Origin: Sulfurimonas gotlandica GD1 | Lineage (GTDB): Bacteria; Campylobacterota; Campylobacteria; Campylobacterales; Sulfurimonadaceae | Assembly: GCF_000242915.1 (NCBI RefSeq) | Contig: NZ_AFRZ01000001.1 | Coordinates: 1,612,001-1,676,000 of the forward strand | Reading direction: 5' to 3' | DNA: 64,000 bases | In this document: positions 61,855 through 64,000 of the stretch, piece after piece | Position numbering within the stretch: the stretch's first letter is position 1 | How the letters are laid out: each line of letters opens with the position of its first letter | Notes under the pieces: model-generated | Told to the model about the DNA's origin: nothing | What the model saw: the letters and a program-made list of their open reading frames with translations, nothing else | Database searches by the model: none | Program-made: the position numbers and the translations under genes

Positions 61855-63249
61855 ATGGCAAAGCTACTAATAATAGAGGATTCTAAAACCCTCTGTATGG
61901 TTTTTGATGAACTGCTAAATAAATATACCAACTTTGATTTCGATATAGCCATGACCTATGAAGAGGCAAGACTGTCTCTATCCCAAACAAGATATGAGTT
62001 TGCAGTAGCTGATATGAATCTCCCAGATGCACCAAATGGCGAAATTATCGCTCTGTTAAACAAACATAATGTTGCTCCAATAGTCTTTACTGCCATATTT
62101 GATGAATCTTTTAGAGAGGGTTTTGAAACCGCTAGAATTGTAGACTATGTACTAAAAGAGCGTTTTGAAAACGTTATATATGTAATTGAAAAGCTTAAAC
62201 AGCTAGAAGCCAACAAGAAAAAAACAGTACTTGTAGTTGATGACTCAGCTCTTTATGCAAATTATTTAAAACAGAATTTTATGCTTCATCATTTTAAAGT
62301 CATAAGTGCTTCTAACGGTAAAGAGGCTCTAGAAAAGTTAGAACTTCATCCAGAGATAGATTTAGTAATCACTGACTATCATATGCCAGTTATGGATGGT
62401 TTAGAGTTTGTACGAGCGATTCGTAAAAAAAGAACCAAAAAAGATCTCAGCATCATTATCTTAACCTCAGATACAAACTCCTACACAACAAGCCGTTTTT
62501 TAAAAGATGGTGCAAATGACTATATTACCAAACCTTTCTCTCGAGATGAGTTCTATTCTAGGATATATCAAAACGTAGAGACGGTAGAACTTTTTGAATC
62601 TATGCGCTCAGAGTTTAATGAAGATATAATCGCATTACTCGCAGAGGTAACAGAGTTTAAAAGTTCAGAGACTTCATCTCACATAAAACGAATCAGTGAG
62701 TATGTATATCTTCTAGCAAAGTTGCTTGGTATGTTTGATGAAGAGGCAAAGATGATATCCAAAATGTCGGTTCTTCATGACATAGGAAAAGTCACAATAG
62801 CTGATAATGTTCTATGTAAACCGGGTAAATTAACTCAAGAAGAGTTTGAACATATGAAAGCTCACACTGCTAATGGTAAAAAACTACTAGAGAGAGCATT
62901 TAACAGTGATCCTAAAGTTAGTAAAGTTGCACAGGAAATAGCGATGCACCATCATGAAAAATGGGATGGAAGCGGTTACCCTGATGGACTAAAAGGAGAA
63001 GAGATACCTGTTCATGCGAGGATAGTTGGTTTGGTTGATGTCTTTGATGCTTTAGTTAATAGAAGAGTATATAAGGACCCATGGACATTAGACGACACTC
63101 TCTCATATATTGAAAATAATGCAGGTACACATTTTGATCCTAAAATCGTAAAGCTATTTCTTTTAAATATAGGATGTTTTATAAATGTTGTAAATAAGTA
63201 TGAAGATGAAGAATCCAAAGCTACATTTTGTAAAGTTAGCCCTATCTAG
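61855..63249 (+). CDS. REC-REC-HD-GYP response regulator (c-di-GMP phosphodiesterase)
   Basis: 464 residues. First receiver domain (1-115): phospho-acceptor D53 (VADMNLPD) and K101. Second receiver (122-240): D174 (ITDYHMPVMDG), T204 and K226. HD-GYP domain (255-435): metal residues H308/D309 (HDIGK), the HHEKWDGSGYPDGLKGEEIP signature and FDAL. It should degrade cyclic di-GMP on phosphorylation and oppose cyclases such as the PAS-GGDEF protein. Two receivers in tandem allow two inputs; the 7TMR-DISM kinase upstream is the obvious one. Confidence 0.92.
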   Translation: MAKLLIIEDSKTLCMVFDELLNKYTNFDFDIAMTYEEARLSLSQTRYEFAVADMNLPDAPNGEIIALLNKHNVAPIVFTAIFDESFREGFETARIVDYVLKERFENVIYVIEKLKQLEANKKKTVLVVDDSALYANYLKQNFMLHHFKVISASNGKEALEKLELHPEIDLVITDYHMPVMDGLEFVRAIRKKRTKKDLSIIILTSDTNSYTTSRFLKDGANDYITKPFSRDEFYSRIYQNVETVELFESMRSEFNEDIIALLAEVTEFKSSETSSHIKRISEYVYLLAKLLGMFDEEAKMISKMSVLHDIGKVTIADNVLCKPGKLTQEEFEHMKAHTANGKKLLERAFNSDPKVSKVAQEIAMHHHEKWDGSGYPDGLKGEEIPVHARIVGLVDVFDALVNRRVYKDPWTLDDTLSYIENNAGTHFDPKIVKLFLLNIGCFINVVNKYEDEESKATFCKVSPI

Positions 63250-63274
63250 TAATTTAGTGTAGTATAATAATCCC

Positions 63275-63778
63275 ATGTTTTTAAATACCAGACGTACTTT
63301 TTTAAAATGTACTGCCTTTAGCACTACTGCCCTTATTCTTCCTCACACAAAACTCTTTGCATCTGCAACCATACTCGATACTCTAGCCTTGGCTCAAAGA
63401 GATTTGTATGGAGACTTAGAGAGTGCTCCAGGCTTTAAAGAGATAAATTCTAGAGCATATTTGAGTCTCATCTTAACTCACTCTCGCATTGGTGAAGATT
63501 CAAAAAAGTTCATAACAAATGGTGCTACTTGGTTAGAAGAAGAAGCGCAAACACTTTATAAAACCCCATATACTTCTCTAAGCTATGATGAACGTCAAAA
63601 AACTCTAGAGTCTACAGCTACATACAAGTGGGGAGAATCATGGATAGATGCGATGCTTAGGTTTATATACGAAGCAGTTTTAGGTGATCCTATCTATGGT
63701 ATTAACAAAGACTCAAGCGGATGGAAGTGGTTAAATCATGTCTCAGGTCTGCCTCGTCCAAAGGAGCCTCTACTATGA
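63275..63778 (+). CDS. Tat-exported gluconate 2-dehydrogenase subunit 3-like protein
   Basis: 167 residues. Twin-arginine signal TRRTFLKCTA (5-14) followed by a hydrophobic stretch and Ala-rich cleavage region. The rest is a helical domain (SYDERQKTLESTATYKWGESWIDAMLRFIYEAVLGDPIYGINKDSSGWKWL) resembling subunit 3 of periplasmic gluconate dehydrogenases. The stop overlaps the next gene, a GMC-type flavoprotein, so the pair would be a small and a large subunit exported together. Confidence 0.82.
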   Translation: MFLNTRRTFLKCTAFSTTALILPHTKLFASATILDTLALAQRDLYGDLESAPGFKEINSRAYLSLILTHSRIGEDSKKFITNGATWLEEEAQTLYKTPYTSLSYDERQKTLESTATYKWGESWIDAMLRFIYEAVLGDPIYGINKDSSGWKWLNHVSGLPRPKEPLL

Positions 63779-64000
63779 AGTATGATGTCTGTATAGTCGG
63801 AAGCGGAGCAGGTGCATCTCCCATAGCGTATGAGTTGTCAAACGCTGGATTTAATGTAGTAGTTTTAGAAAAAGGAAAGTACTACAAAGAAGAAGACTTC
63901 TCAAAAGATGAACTTGCAGTCTCACGTAGAGATAAGTTTACGCCTCTGCTTAAAGATGAACAGCATGTTATAAACACTAGGGAAGAAGATGGAAGCATGG
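63775..64000 (+). CDS. GMC-type flavoprotein oxidoreductase, N-terminal part
   Basis: Partial at the window edge; 75 residues visible. It starts MKYDVCIVGSGAGASPIAYELSNAGFNVVVLEKG, an FAD dinucleotide fold with the G-x-G-x-x-G/A loop, then KYYKEEDF and HVINTREEDG, as in the large subunit of gluconate 2-dehydrogenase. It overlaps the Tat-signal small subunit by four bases. It would oxidise a sugar alcohol or sugar acid and pass electrons to the respiratory chain; the substrate cannot be seen. Confidence 0.82.
   Translation, partial: MKYDVCIVGSGAGASPIAYELSNAGFNVVVLEKGKYYKEEDFSKDELAVSRRDKFTPLLKDEQHVINTREEDGSM

Overview
The window looks like a chromosomal segment of a low-GC, sulfur-oxidising member of the Campylobacterota, most like Sulfurimonas or a close relative. 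This rests on gene content: a sulfide:quinone oxidoreductase beside a DUF1641 protein, a remote CheZ-type phosphatase, a type with two DUF2393-like membrane proteins, many histidine kinases carrying an AHQW[KR]QPLN phosphorylation motif, and tightly packed AT-rich genes. I saw no rRNA, tRNA, CRISPR array, transposase or integrase. The first and last genes are cut by the window edges.

Layout. 1-1876: end of a LolCDE/MacAB-like ABC exporter and an outer-membrane barrel. 1939-5430: a PAS kinase and OmpR-type regulator directly upstream of sqr-DUF1641, with four 11-bp-phased CCTTAT hexamers in the gap before sqr. 5520-10650: two paralogous orphan kinases around leuA, then glnA. 10727-11335: a small helix-turn-helix-like protein divergent from an unlisted 57-residue protein that is more than half lysine and sits behind a full-consensus promoter. 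11387-21745: a phosphate and polyphosphate island (phoU-pstB-A-C, PiT, NptA-type transporter, two PPK2 kinases, pstS). 21811-27645: J-domain protein, rhodanese, DsrE-like protein, ArsR repressor, a porin, an ArsM-like methyltransferase fused to a second methyltransferase, and a second porin under Pho-type control.

27800-43103: a PAS-GGDEF cyclase, a desaturase, ilvE, an SPFH protein, hisIE, DUF2393 genes, a radical SAM protein, purF, dapB, a trxB-(thioredoxin-like)-trxA group, an NnrS-like membrane protein divergent from a truncated globin, and a CHASE2 adenylate cyclase. 43154-55564: a FecR-domain protein, PHP phosphoesterase, CheZ-like protein, U32 peptidase, purE, a DUF89 protein, glyQ, a RecD2-like helicase, an epimerase, an antiporter, AMMECR1 and Memo proteins and a cupin. 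55551-59021: molybdate operon modE-A-mop-B-C. 59165-64000: a secreted hypothetical, a 7TMR-DISM kinase with a REC-REC-HD-GYP regulator, and a Tat-exported gluconate dehydrogenase-like small subunit followed by a GMC-type flavoprotein cut by the edge.

The main regulatory result is a shared promoter geometry. Upstream of pstC, pstS and the porin at 26449 there is TGTAAY-N5-TGTAAC-N10-TATAAT with identical spacing. Upstream of PiT and the first ppk2 there is TGAAGA-N5-TCAAGA-N10-TATACT with the same spacing but different half-sites. The sqr promoter shows a third variant with four hexamers. All three fit winged-helix response regulators binding 11-bp direct repeats in place of a -35 box. Separately, the intergenic regions before the porin at 23555 and the ArsM fusion are colinear copies of one another, which fits joint control by the adjacent ArsR protein.
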